Positions 53,735 through 61,003 of a DNA stretch of 64,000 bases are shown here, piece by piece. The DNA is from Fen-1298 sp963833465 (GTDB taxonomy: Bacteria; Bacteroidota; Ignavibacteria; UBA10030). Both the position numbers and the translations under genes were made by a program. The DNA lies in assembly GCA_963833465.1 (NCBI GenBank), contig CAWHXW010000003.1:1054001-1118000 (forward strand), in the 5' to 3' direction. Below the pieces are notes generated by a model, which was not told the origin of the DNA, searched no databases, and worked only from the letters and a program-made list of their open reading frames with translations. The number at the start of each line of letters is the position of its first letter. The first letter of the stretch is position 1.

Positions 53735-53929
53735 TTATTCTGTGAATGGTTTTATCGAACAGATATTTGTGATATGACGTTCATCTGAATGCGTTTCTAC
53801 CAGTTCAATGATGCCTTCTTCATTACCTTCCAATAGATCTATTTCAAGTTCCACTTCAGAGCCGGCTTCAATGATATAGGTATTCACTTCCTGACACGTC
53901 TCATCTACTTCGACTTTCCATTTTTTCAT
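53735..53929 (-). CDS. Small acidic protein, paralogue of 55394-55582
   Basis: A 64-residue acidic protein, MKKWKVEVDETCQEVNTYII..., ending ICSIKPFTE. It aligns over its whole length with the 62-residue protein at 55394-55582 (MRNWIVECEEQITSVSQYVV..., ending ITSVEPF): shared [KR][KN]W-V-E, Y-[IV][IV]-A and I-x-S-[IV]-x-PF. The ATG overlaps the ligase stop by 4 bases, so it is translationally coupled to the ligase. No known family; a small beta-rich domain is likely. Confidence 0.65.
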   Translation of the reverse strand: MKKWKVEVDETCQEVNTYIIEAGSEVELEIDLLEGNEEGIIELVETHSDERHITNICSIKPFTE

Positions 53930-54840
53930 TGTTCACCTTCATACCATCTGCATTGATTTGGATTCTTGTCAGTCCTAATAGCAACGAATTGAGGATGACG
54001 GATCGCACCAGATCGGAGACGTTCCATTCCTTTTATCGTCACAACCTGTCCGATATACTTATCCTGAGATTGCGAGAATTCAGTCCGTTGTCTATCGGTC
54101 ATTCCAGATGCCTGACCAAGCGGTTTAAGCTTCCAGCCTTTTGATGTGTTAACATATTGCCCGAAGATAAGAGCTCCAATGCGGGTATTGTATTTTCCAT
54201 TGCCTTGGGTAAAACCCATTACAATACAATCGAACATCGCAGACTTCTTGAACTTATACCAGTTATTAGATGGTCTACCGCCAAGAAGATAAATCTCGTT
54301 AAGGTTCTTTAGCATAATGCCTTCTCTATTATTAGCAATAACAGATTCGTAGAGCTTTTTCTTTTCCTGTGTGCTATAAGCATATGGAAGATAGATGATA
54401 TGCTTTGAATAGATCCGAATCTTTGCAGTCAGCAAGAACCCTAACCGTTCGTGAAGTGTCTTCTGTGTGAGATCTTTTCCATTAAATCGGAGAATATCGA
54501 ACACATACAGTTTTACAAGATGGTTATCATTACTGACTTCGTTCTTGTGAATAGTTCCAGACAGTTGTGCAGAATCTAAACCGGATGCAAGTATTTCGCA
54601 ATCCAGAATTGTGCCTTCCATTCCTGGGAACTTCAATGCTGCGAGATGAGGTAACGCACTTGTTTTTTCAAGAGGCTTGGATGGATCACTGACACCGGCA
54701 GATCTTGAAAAGATTCTCAGCCCTGTAGTGGCGATATGAACGACAGCTCTTATTCCATCAAGCTTTTCCTGAGCAATGTAATGATCGTCATTCAGGAGTT
54801 GTTTAAGATGTGGTTCATCTTTAACTCCCTGAGCATTCAT
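53926..54840 (-). CDS. ATP-dependent DNA ligase
   Basis: A 304-residue ligase. The adenylation motif EKLDGIRAVVHI has the AMP-accepting lysine near residue 31. Further nucleotidyltransferase motifs are ILDCEILA (III), REGIMLKNLNEIY (IV) and NWYKFKK (V). The C-terminal OB-fold (from about 210) includes IGALIFGQY and GQVVTIKGMERL. The size is that of small viral or bacterial ligases without N-terminal DNA-binding domain. An adjacent WGR-domain gene (54849-55133) may supply DNA binding. It seals nicks during replication or end joining of the element. Confidence 0.92.
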   Translation of the reverse strand: MNAQGVKDEPHLKQLLNDDHYIAQEKLDGIRAVVHIATTGLRIFSRSAGVSDPSKPLEKTSALPHLAALKFPGMEGTILDCEILASGLDSAQLSGTIHKNEVSNDNHLVKLYVFDILRFNGKDLTQKTLHERLGFLLTAKIRIYSKHIIYLPYAYSTQEKKKLYESVIANNREGIMLKNLNEIYLLGGRPSNNWYKFKKSAMFDCIVMGFTQGNGKYNTRIGALIFGQYVNTSKGWKLKPLGQASGMTDRQRTEFSQSQDKYIGQVVTIKGMERLRSGAIRHPQFVAIRTDKNPNQCRWYEGEQ

Positions 54841-54848
54841 CGGCCATA

Positions 54849-55133
54849 TTATTTGAATATCAGGCTTTTTTTTTCTGCAGTTGCTGGCGGTGTCGCTGCC
54901 TTGCCATTAGTTACAATGACGTAGCCCTTCTTTTGCTTCTCGATGAGCTTCTTTTGGTATTCCTTGTTGGCTTCAAGTTTATCATCACCATCATAGATAA
55001 TGGTTTCTTTAGGAACTTGTCCAATAGCTCCATACAAGCCTTTAATCGTGAACCTACCTTTGGATTCAATGCCAAGAAACTCATAGAATTTGTTGTGCCC
55101 ACCGGTCGTGCATTCAAGACGTGTTGCGTTCAT
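54849..55133 (-). CDS. WGR-like domain protein
   Basis: A 94-residue protein that looks like a WGR domain, a nucleic-acid-binding fold also found in PARPs and ligase operons. CTTGGHNKFYEF is near the start, FTIKGLYGAIGQ resembles the W-G-R-I-G core (with L-Y-G in place of W-G-R) and KEYQKKLIEKQKKGYV matches the helix before the last strand. It ends with a Ala/Pro-rich tail. It lies 8 bases before the DNA ligase and probably works with it at DNA nicks. Confidence 0.7.
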   Translation of the reverse strand: MNATRLECTTGGHNKFYEFLGIESKGRFTIKGLYGAIGQVPKETIIYDGDDKLEANKEYQKKLIEKQKKGYVIVTNGKAATPPATAEKKSLIFK

Positions 55134-55181
55134 TGATTTTTTTCCTTTGAATTGTTGTTGAATTTCCTGTAACCGAGTTCT

Positions 55182-55334
55182 CTATGGAACCCGAAGATTC
55201 AAGCATGCAAGAGTAACTGCAACTGCATCTTCTATTTTCTCCCAGAGTTCTGGTGGATATTCTTTGTCAAGAGTAATAGATAAGGACCCGATAAAGTATT
55301 GGGGGTCAATATCATTGTCATCGAGTTCTATCAT
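55182..55334 (-). CDS. Hypothetical 50-residue protein
   Basis: A short acidic frame, MIELDDNDIDPQYFIGSLSI... ending ACLNLRVP. The ATG at 55334 is favoured by GAGAAGG at 8-14 bases upstream; an upstream start at 55367 would lie inside a hairpin. No family is recognised. It sits between the WGR and paralogue genes on the leftward transcript. Confidence 0.45.
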   Translation of the reverse strand: MIELDDNDIDPQYFIGSLSITLDKEYPPELWEKIEDAVAVTLACLNLRVP

Positions 55335-55364
55335 AACATACCTTCTCAAGATTGCTGAAGCCGC

Positions 55365-55391
55365 CAAAGGATTCGCTTCAACGGCTTCGAT
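55365..55391. terminator. Hairpin between element genes
   Basis: GAAGCCG (near 55363-55369) pairs with CGGCTTC (near 55385-55391) across a 15-base loop, followed on the plus strand by GATTTTTAG. On the minus strand no T-run follows. It lies between the 55394-55582 and 55182-55334 genes and could act as an mRNA-processing or attenuation structure. Confidence 0.45.
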
Positions 55392-55393
55392 TT

Positions 55394-55582
55394 TTAGAAT
55401 GGTTCTACGGAGGTGATTTTCTTTACTTCTACACCTTCTTCGAACTCCTTTGGTTTGTCGATAATCATTTCGCGGTTTTGCTTTAGTACAACCTGTCGAG
55501 CTTCGGCTTTACTCCTCGCAGCTACGACATATTGACTGACAGACGTAATCTGTTCTTCGCATTCTACTATCCAGTTTCTCAT
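55394..55582 (-). CDS. Small protein, paralogue of 53735-53929
   Basis: A 62-residue protein (MRNWIVECEEQITSVSQYVV, then AARSKAEARQVVLKQNREMI). It is related along its length to the 53735-53929 protein, which shows duplication within the element. AAGGAG stands 7 bases before the ATG. It begins 10 bases after the ThiF gene stop. Unknown function; the position next to the E1-like gene may be accidental. Confidence 0.65.
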   Translation of the reverse strand: MRNWIVECEEQITSVSQYVVAARSKAEARQVVLKQNREMIIDKPKEFEEGVEVKKITSVEPF

Positions 55583-55591
55583 ATTTACTCC

Positions 55592-56243
55592 TTATGCCAG
55601 GAGCGTGATAGTCTTCATATCGAAGAGTAGTTCACGCTTGAGTTCATCGCCAACCAAGAATTTCTTTACCTGATTGGCCAGAAGGGAAGCAAGGGAAAGC
55701 ACAGTGTACATAATAATCTTTGCCGTACATCGTTCCTGCAAAGCATCGGAAGATGGATACAGGCTCTCTTCATATGAATTGCATTGGAACTTGTCCAATG
55801 GGTTCAATGAATACACACGCATTACTTCAGCACCCATCCGTGAATCGATATAGAGCTTTACATCAGGATTGTTCTTCACAAACTTCCAGATATTCAGCCG
55901 AACATCCATAGAATCAACGCAGGCAATGACGACACCAGTAAGCCGTTGCCCTCGGGTACTTTTCGTTCTTTGCAGTTATCTGAATCCCTTCGAACTGCGC
56001 GATGATCTCCTGCAAGGCGATCACCTTCGGTTTACCAATATCGCACTGCCTGTAGAACTGATTCGGCAGGTTATGTTCTTCAACGGTATCAAAGTCATAG
56101 ACTGTGATATTCCTGACCCCCATCTTTGCTAATGACAAGGCAGCAAAACTTCCTGTCGCACCGGCTCCGATGACAACAACCGGAACACTCATCAGTTTTG
56201 GATCAAGTATGTCTAACTGCCGGTGATATTTTGTTTCGTCCAT
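55592..56243 (-). pseudogene. ThiF/E1-like adenylyltransferase, split by one-base frameshift
   Basis: The first frame (ATG 56243, preceded by AAGGAG) encodes VVVIGAGATGSFAALSLAKM (ATP loop), MGVRNITVYDFDTVEEHNLP and QCDIGKPKVIALQEII, as in ThiF/MoeB/E1 enzymes. After KNEKYP the similarity jumps to the next frame, LTGVVIACVDSMDVRLNIW, the conserved C-x-D-x-x-x-x-R region, and continues to the stop at 55592. One surplus base in CCC or GGG at 55949-55957 explains it. The joined protein is about 217 residues, shorter than ThiF, with no zinc CxxC pair visible. It would adenylate the Ub-like protein at 58401-58610. Catalytic residues are present, so it may be functional in reality. Confidence 0.82.
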
Positions 56244-56490
56244 TTCTTTTTAACTCCTTAATTGATTGGATGAAATAATGATTCCCGTCCGTAACGATAT
56301 CCAGCCAAACATCAGCTTCTCCACCGCAGCTGTAGCTCATTGCCACTCTACGGGCATCTGAAAGATCGATGCCCAGTTTTGACAATTGCTTCTTTGAACA
56401 CAGCACTACGGTTTGATGAAGATGGCATTGAAGTTCTTCAAAAAGCTCTTCTACAGAAGAGTAATCTTCTATGAATCTTAAATGTGCCAT
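56203..56490 (-). CDS. Small protein of the ubiquitin-like cluster
   Basis: A 95-residue frame, MAHLRFIEDYSSVEELFEEL..., between the JAMM and E1-like genes. SYSCGGEADVWLDIVTDGNH lies in the middle. It overlaps the ThiF start by 41 bases; the last residues (RNGRNKISPAVRHT) look non-native. With one base removed, the frame would end at the TAA six bases before the ThiF ATG, so its end may also be affected by an insertion. No family is recognised. The start at 56490 lies 8 bases after the corrected end of the JAMM gene. Confidence 0.55.
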   Translation of the reverse strand: MAHLRFIEDYSSVEELFEELQCHLHQTVVLCSKKQLSKLGIDLSDARRVAMSYSCGGEADVWLDIVTDGNHYFIQSIKELKRNGRNKISPAVRHT

Positions 56491-56498
56491 AGCTCCGC

Positions 56499-57180
56499 CT
56501 AATCAATGGTGCATATCGGTTCAAGCTCCGAGATTTCCCACTGGTATTCTTCCAAAGAAATTCGACCACTGCTTACTTGTTCTTCGAGAGTGTCGACTTT
56601 TCGGTCGATCTCCGTCATTCCGGGAAAAGGCTGTGTCACTGGACCCGCCGGAATGAACATCGATTCTGTGACCTTTTCTTTGAACTCTTTCTTGCAGTGT
56701 ATTCTTCAGACTTTCATCTGCCGGATAGTAAATGTCAACCACAACTTCGTTGACCGTGATGTGAAATGGCTTAAAAATGTCAATCCTTGCCAGTATATCG
56801 CCCTCTTTGTTCGTAACTATAGAAATGACATAACTGGAATTGGCAAGATTAGTAATGCAGTCCTCATCAATAGTAGACCAAAAGCAGTTCATAGTTGCGT
56901 GTGAATGCAGCCATGCTTTGATTTTTGATGTATCCTGATTCTTCACCACCATCTCGGTCAGAAATTGCCCTACTGATTGATCATCCAAAACAGTATTTGC
57001 ACTGCTGCAGGTTTGTTTCAGAAGATGAATATCTTCGATCAAGAAAGCTTCGAATAATCCATCCTGATCTTTCAATTCGGAGACACTTCCCAGCCAGCTG
57101 ATCTCACCTTTTGCCATTTCTACCCAGAGGCGCATCTTTTGATAAGCCTCTATGGATAGATATATTTTAGTTTTGTTCAT
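56499..57180 (-). pseudogene. JAMM/MPN metalloprotease of the Ub-like cluster, frameshifted near the C-terminus
   Basis: From ATG 57180 the frame has the Glu of the JAMM site in GEISWLGSV and the zinc motif HSHATMNCFWSTIDED, which fits H-x-H-x7-S-x2-D exactly. It is therefore probably an active isopeptidase that trims or removes the Ub-like protein. Near 56684-56692 the frame turns into an unlikely tail (ERVQRKGHRIDVHSGG). Skipping one base gives a helical, charged end, EFKEKVTESMFIPAGPVTQP to LEEYQWEISELEPICTID, ending at 56499. The surplus base is probably in the AAA of GAAAGAG. The start overlaps the preceding Cys-rich gene by 4 bases. Confidence 0.8.
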
Positions 57181-57404
57181 GCTGCTTGTACCTCCGTTTG
57201 TCGTTGTTGTTCTCTTTGAATTCTTCGCCTTCCCATATGACACTGATAATCGCAATGGATACATTCGTCCAGAGAGGCGTTCTCCAAGCATACTTCGAAT
57301 GCTTCATCGTAGAATGGACAGTTTCCATCTTCTCCGCCGCATTCGACACACGCAAATCCAGAATTATCATCCCGACAGTTCTCGTAATTTTTGCTGATTA
57401 TCAT
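57177..57404 (-). CDS. Small cysteine-rich protein
   Basis: A 75-residue protein with nine Cys, mostly in pairs: CVEC, NCPFYDEAFEVC, CIHC and CDYQC. This suggests one or two zinc sites, such as a zinc ribbon or a RING-like fold, but the spacing does not match a known RING closely. It overlaps the E2-like gene by 38 bases and the JAMM gene by 4 bases (ATGA), so it is translated with them. Within a Ub-like cluster a zinc adaptor or E3-like role is tempting, but is only inference. Confidence 0.65.
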   Translation of the reverse strand: MIISKNYENCRDDNSGFACVECGGEDGNCPFYDEAFEVCLENASLDECIHCDYQCHMGRRRIQREQQRQTEVQAA

Positions 57405-58345
57405 CTTCGTAATCAGGATCCCAACGTTCGATTTTCAGATAAGGGGAGCTTGAATTATAGCTGTGCAGGAATTTGTGAATGATTTGTAATGCACCGAAGA
57501 GTTCGAACTCTGCAAGCATACGAATGACACCGTTGCCGATATTTCCCAAACAAGGCTTTCCATCAGAGATGTGAGGATGCTCATAGCCGTCGACTTCATG
57601 AGTGAGATTCTTAATGTCCAAATCACCCGTAGGCAGGTCGATCTTTAATTTCGAACTCACCTATATCATAAGTAGAACCATCATAGTTGATTGAAACTTC
57701 AGATGTTTTGGCAATAATCTTCTCGCCGTCGACTTTTATCGATTCATACAAGTTCTCGGTGAGACGATGAAGATATGTGAACTCTCTTTCAGCTTTCTTC
57801 TTCCATTGTCCTTTGGTTCCATTCAGAGCATTAAACGCCTGTGTGTCTGTTTCGATCTGCCGGCGAAGGTTTAGAAGCTGCCGTTCCAGCTTTTGTGATT
57901 CTTCTTCGTTTTCTTCGATCCGGTCTTTGTATTCGGAAACACGTTTTTCAATTGCTAATGATACAGCTTTCTTGAACTGCATTAATTGTGATTTCTCAGC
58001 AACTTCTTTTGCTTTGGGAATCAAGACTTGCAGCAATGTATTTACAATGGGTTCAAGCTCGTCGTTTGCCGAGAAGAGGAAATAAATAGTCGATCCGACA
58101 AGCCTTGTCAATATCAATCCTTCGTGCTCGTGATTATATGCCTTATCACATTTGAAGATTTCAGAAGAATGTTTTGTCCGGACACCAGCTATCGTTTCGA
58201 AATGAAAATCCTTTGATAAAACCGGATAGACAATGCTGACTTCATCATCGGGGAGTGATCTCAATTGCCCATCTTCTGCCGGAATAACATTGAAATCATC
58301 TTTCGGCCAGCATTTGCTTACTATATTCCAGATAAGTTGTTCCAT
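57367..58345 (-). pseudogene. Coiled-coil E2/RWD-like protein, split by one-base frameshift
   Basis: From ATG 58345 (ribosome site AAGGAGCG) the first frame has an N-terminal domain (about 1-120), a coiled coil (SEYKDRIEENEEESQKLERQ, about 140-185) and the start of a third domain (SEVSINYDGSTYDIGEFEIK). The next frame continues IDLPTGDLDIKNLTHEVD, YEHPHISDGKPCLGNIGNG and a helix to 57367. HPHI-x-DG-x-x-CLG is the E2-fold pattern with the Cys as candidate thioester site. A surplus A in AAA at 57644-57646 joins the parts into one protein of about 326 residues. It probably passes the activated Ub-like protein on. Two separate genes remain possible. Confidence 0.68.
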
Positions 58346-58366
58346 AGATACGCTCCTTGAAATGAA

Positions 58367-58394
58367 AAAGGCGAACCTGACAGAGTCCGCCTTT
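58367..58394 (-). terminator. Hairpin with T-run before the E2-like gene
   Basis: On the minus strand AAAGGCG pairs with CGCCTTT around ACTCTGTCAGGTT, followed by TTTTCATTTC and then the ribosome site AAGGAGCG of the next gene. It would stop part of the transcription between the Ub-like and E2-like genes, giving more Ub-like protein than enzyme. Confidence 0.75.
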
Positions 58395-58400
58395 CTGAAT

Positions 58401-58610
58401 TCAATTGTTGCCGCCCTCAACCTTGGGAGCCAGTGTCACAACATCCCCGTCTTTTACCTGAGTCGAATCAAATACGATCTGGCCATTCAGCGTGCGCGTA
58501 TAGCCGTGCTCGCCATAGCCGGTTTGTTTAATGACATCTGCGACTGTTGCACCTGAAGCAGCATCCACTTCCGTTGCCGCTTCGCCGAGTTTCAAAACTT
58601 TGATCTTCAT
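58401..58610 (-). CDS. Ubiquitin-like (ThiS/MoaD-type) protein ending in GGNN
   Basis: A 69-residue beta-grasp protein: MKIKVLKLGEAATEVDAASG, TVADVIKQTGY, IVFDSTQVKDGDVVTLAPKV and the end EGGNN. The pattern D-G-D-x-V-x-L-x-P-K-V-x-GG is that of ThiS/MoaD-like proteins. Unlike those, two Asn follow the GG, so the JAMM peptidase encoded in the cluster could free the diglycine before activation by the E1-like protein. It resembles PRTRC protein C in size. AAAGGAGT stands 10 bases before the ATG. Confidence 0.85.
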   Translation of the reverse strand: MKIKVLKLGEAATEVDAASGATVADVIKQTGYGEHGYTRTLNGQIVFDSTQVKDGDVVTLAPKVEGGNN

Positions 58611-58693
58611 GCAGAGTACTCCTTTGATATTGGTTGAAAAAGTTATTTGCCGCTTATCGCGACGATCATATGATCTTAATCTTATACCATAAT

Positions 58694-59149
58694 TCAGATT
58701 AGTCCGCGCTCAGCGAACGATGTGAATGATTCGCCGGCAAATATGATGTGATCGTGGACAGGTATTCCGATAATCTTACCAGCTTCAACCAATTGCTTCG
58801 TGATAGCAATATCTTCTGCGCTTGGTTCCGGATTTCCGGAAGGATGGTTGTGGGCAATGAGGATTGCAGCAGAAGTGGCTACAATAGCGCCACGAAATAC
58901 TTCGCGCGGATGAACGAGTGATGAATTCAGCAGGCCTTCGGTGATGACTTCGAATCCAAGAACCTTATTTACGCTATTGAGCCAGAAGGCAACGAAGCGT
59001 TCCCTGACTTGATCCTTAAACAGCGATTGATAATTTCTGAAAACATCTTCAGGGGATAAAATGGTGACGGAACGAGTATTGATAAATTCTGGGACGAGTT
59101 CGATAGATTCTTTGAATCGCCAGGTGATGGTGCGGATTGCATATTTCAT
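58694..59149 (-). CDS. radC: RadC/JAB-domain protein of the mobile element
   Basis: A 151-residue RadC-type protein containing only the MPN domain: VTEGLLNSSLVHPREVFRGA, the metal motif HNHPSGNPEPSAED (H-x-H-x7-S-x2-D) and VHDHIIFAGESFTSFAERGL. The N-terminal HhH part of chromosomal RadC (about 220 residues) is missing, typical of copies on plasmids, ICEs and phages. It is the first gene of the leftward transcript and lies next to the Ub-like cluster, which has its own second JAMM protein. Confidence 0.9.
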   Translation of the reverse strand: MKYAIRTITWRFKESIELVPEFINTRSVTILSPEDVFRNYQSLFKDQVRERFVAFWLNSVNKVLGFEVITEGLLNSSLVHPREVFRGAIVATSAAILIAHNHPSGNPEPSAEDIAITKQLVEAGKIIGIPVHDHIIFAGESFTSFAERGLI

Positions 59150-59488
59150 AAGATCTCCGAGTTTGTGAATGATTCTCAGAGTTCTTATACCCGAAGATGG
59201 GACCCGCTTTTAAGCCTTACAGGAGATCCATCGAGTAGCTTCTACTTGAGAGACGACGGGGATCCAAACGGGTTGAGGGGGATGATTTTATAAAATTTTG
59301 GTTTCATTTTTTAAAGGCCTGTATATGGGCGATTTGGAATTATTTCCGAAAAAATTTTAGTGTCTCTTAGAGCTTCATCGGGATAGAAATTAACTATCAA
59401 AGGCAAGTATTTACTGCATTAAAGAAATGGAGACAGACCACGCCTTCACTATGCTGCAATGGATGAAGTATCACATTTACGCACGTGA
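59150..59488. other. Intergenic region at the right end of the element
   Basis: It lies between the RadC start and the PAP2 stop and probably contains the promoter of the leftward element operon. AGTAG-CTT-CTACT (59239-59251) is a small hairpin, and ACCCG/GGGACCCG patches occur near 59192-59212. GAGTTCTTATACCCGAAGATGG here partly resembles the leader near 55170-55190 (GAGTTCTCTATGG, ACCCGAAGATTC). No tRNA 3' end was found that would match tRNA-Leu, so the right attachment site is not identified. Confidence 0.5.
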
Positions 59489-60313
59489 TTAAAACTCCAG
59501 AGTAAATCCAAAACTATTAGGTAGTATATTTAGATGGAAGGATGAAAGTGTTGATGGTTCTTTGTTATCGCGTGCAACAGTAGTTCCAACGCTTGTTCCG
59601 ATTACTGCACCAAGGAAGACATCTGAGAGCCAATGCTCATCGTGATACACACGTGCAAGGGCTGTCATTCCAGCAAGAGAATATAGTCCTATAGATACCC
59701 CTACATTCTGAACTCGTTCAGATAAAACTGAAGTAAGAGTAAAAGCAACAGCTGAATGCCCGGAAGGGAGTGATAAATAATTGTCACTAAACTGTATCCC
59801 GTGGAACCGTGTATTCCCTTCATTCATATATGGACGGCTTCGTCCAAACATGTATTTGATAACGGTTGTTACTGCTCCAGTCCAAAAAAGGGATTCTATG
59901 AGCAATGTTCCTGTTTTCCGAAGTCCAGGAGAACTTGAGAAAAGTCCTGCACAATAGATGGATCCTGAAAGAAGAATTGCATTTCCTGTAGCACCGTATT
60001 GTTCCGTTGTGTTTAAGATGTCATCATTCAAGGAAGAATGGTTTCGTGCTGCAAGTGATCGAATCGACTGATCAGCAAAGAAAAGCGATGCAGTCGATCC
60101 GACAATTATCCCTGCAGTAATGAGTGATGATTCATTAGGATGAGTTGTTTCATGCAAACGAAGGAAAATACAATCAACAAACTCTTTGCCATCTGAATAA
60201 ACAATGCTGGAAAGAGGGTTCGTCGACGTCGTGTCGAGTAGTTGGCTATTCTGGCTTTTTGAAGTACTAGAACTGACGGAACATATTAATAAGATAAAGA
60301 TTGTTCGACGCAT
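59489..60313 (-). CDS. PAP2-superfamily membrane phosphatase
   Basis: A 274-residue protein with a signal-like start (MRRTIFILLICSVSSSTS) and several hydrophobic segments. The PAP2 signature is complete: KYMFGRSRPY (K-x6-R-P), PSGHSAVAF (PSGH) and ARVYHDEHWLSDV (S-R-x5-H-x3-D type). Such proteins remove phosphate from lipids such as undecaprenyl or phosphatidic phosphates. A partial homologue starts at 63640, so the two flank the receptor gene. The substrate is unknown. Confidence 0.9.
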   Translation of the reverse strand: MRRTIFILLICSVSSSTSKSQNSQLLDTTSTNPLSSIVYSDGKEFVDCIFLRLHETTHPNESSLITAGIIVGSTASLFFADQSIRSLAARNHSSLNDDILNTTEQYGATGNAILLSGSIYCAGLFSSSPGLRKTGTLLIESLFWTGAVTTVIKYMFGRSRPYMNEGNTRFHGIQFSDNYLSLPSGHSAVAFTLTSVLSERVQNVGVSIGLYSLAGMTALARVYHDEHWLSDVFLGAVIGTSVGTTVARDNKEPSTLSSFHLNILPNSFGFTLEF

Positions 60314-60404
60314 TCAATGAACATTTGTTATTAAAATGATTAATAAAAAAGATATATCAACAGCCATCAGAAATCACGGCTCAGATCATCGTTGCTTTAT
60401 TCGT

Positions 60405-60830
60405 CTATATGGCGTTAACAAGTGATTCTGGTTCGTCCGTGCCGAGGCGAAATCGTTTGCCATTTTCAAGTATTATTTCCACTGCATGAAACCCAGAAAC
60501 ATTCCACAACCAATATCGACCGGGCATCCAGCGAATTCCCCATCCGGCGTACCAAGGATTTTCTACCTTCCGAACTTCTCGAATTTCTGAGAGCGGAATT
60601 TTCTTTCGGATGAGACCGACTCCAAAGGAACATATCAATACATTCTCTTTAATTTCTATGTTAAGTGAATAAAAGAGAGCTAGCACAGCAACAAAGACAA
60701 TGACAAGCTCTGTTAAAACCAGTATGGGGATATTGCCAATATTCATTAATAGGGTGAGAAGAATAACGACTATCGCAACGGCAAGCAATACTATAATAAC
60801 TAATCCAACCTGCGTGTGACGGTATTTCAT
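60405..60830 (-). CDS. Small membrane protein with PH-like C-terminus
   Basis: A 141-residue protein with two membrane spans (VGLVIIVLLAVAIVVILLTLL, ILVLTELVIVFVAVLALFY) and a soluble end (IPLSEIREVRKVENPWYAGW, AVEIILENGKRFRLGTDEP) that resembles bacterial PH-like/DUF3093-type domains. The start has an excellent ribosome site (GGAGGAAGT). Function unknown. It is transcribed in the same direction as the PAP2 gene, 91 bases upstream of it. Confidence 0.65.
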   Translation of the reverse strand: MKYRHTQVGLVIIVLLAVAIVVILLTLLMNIGNIPILVLTELVIVFVAVLALFYSLNIEIKENVLICSFGVGLIRKKIPLSEIREVRKVENPWYAGWGIRWMPGRYWLWNVSGFHAVEIILENGKRFRLGTDEPESLVNAI

Positions 60831-61003
60831 ACTTCCTCCTTCTGAATTCGAGAAACATGAGATTTGTAGTTTTTTGATATACCTCGTTTGCGAGAAATAT
60901 GTCTTTTCTTCGAAATAAAATCAAGCATAGAGTTATTGAAAATAATCTTGTGTGTGTTTGTAATGAGCTTATTCACTTAAAATGTTTATAGAAAAAGTAA
61001 ACT

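Noticed and set aside
55592..58610. Calling the cluster Bil (BilABCD)
   Set aside because: Bil has a larger E1 and a different E2 as I know it; here the E1 is about 217 residues and the E2-like domain is fused to a coiled coil, so the name is not supported.
59150..59488. Right attachment site as a copy of the tRNA-Leu 3' end
   Set aside because: I searched by eye for the T-arm and acceptor sequence and found no convincing match, so the right border stays undefined.
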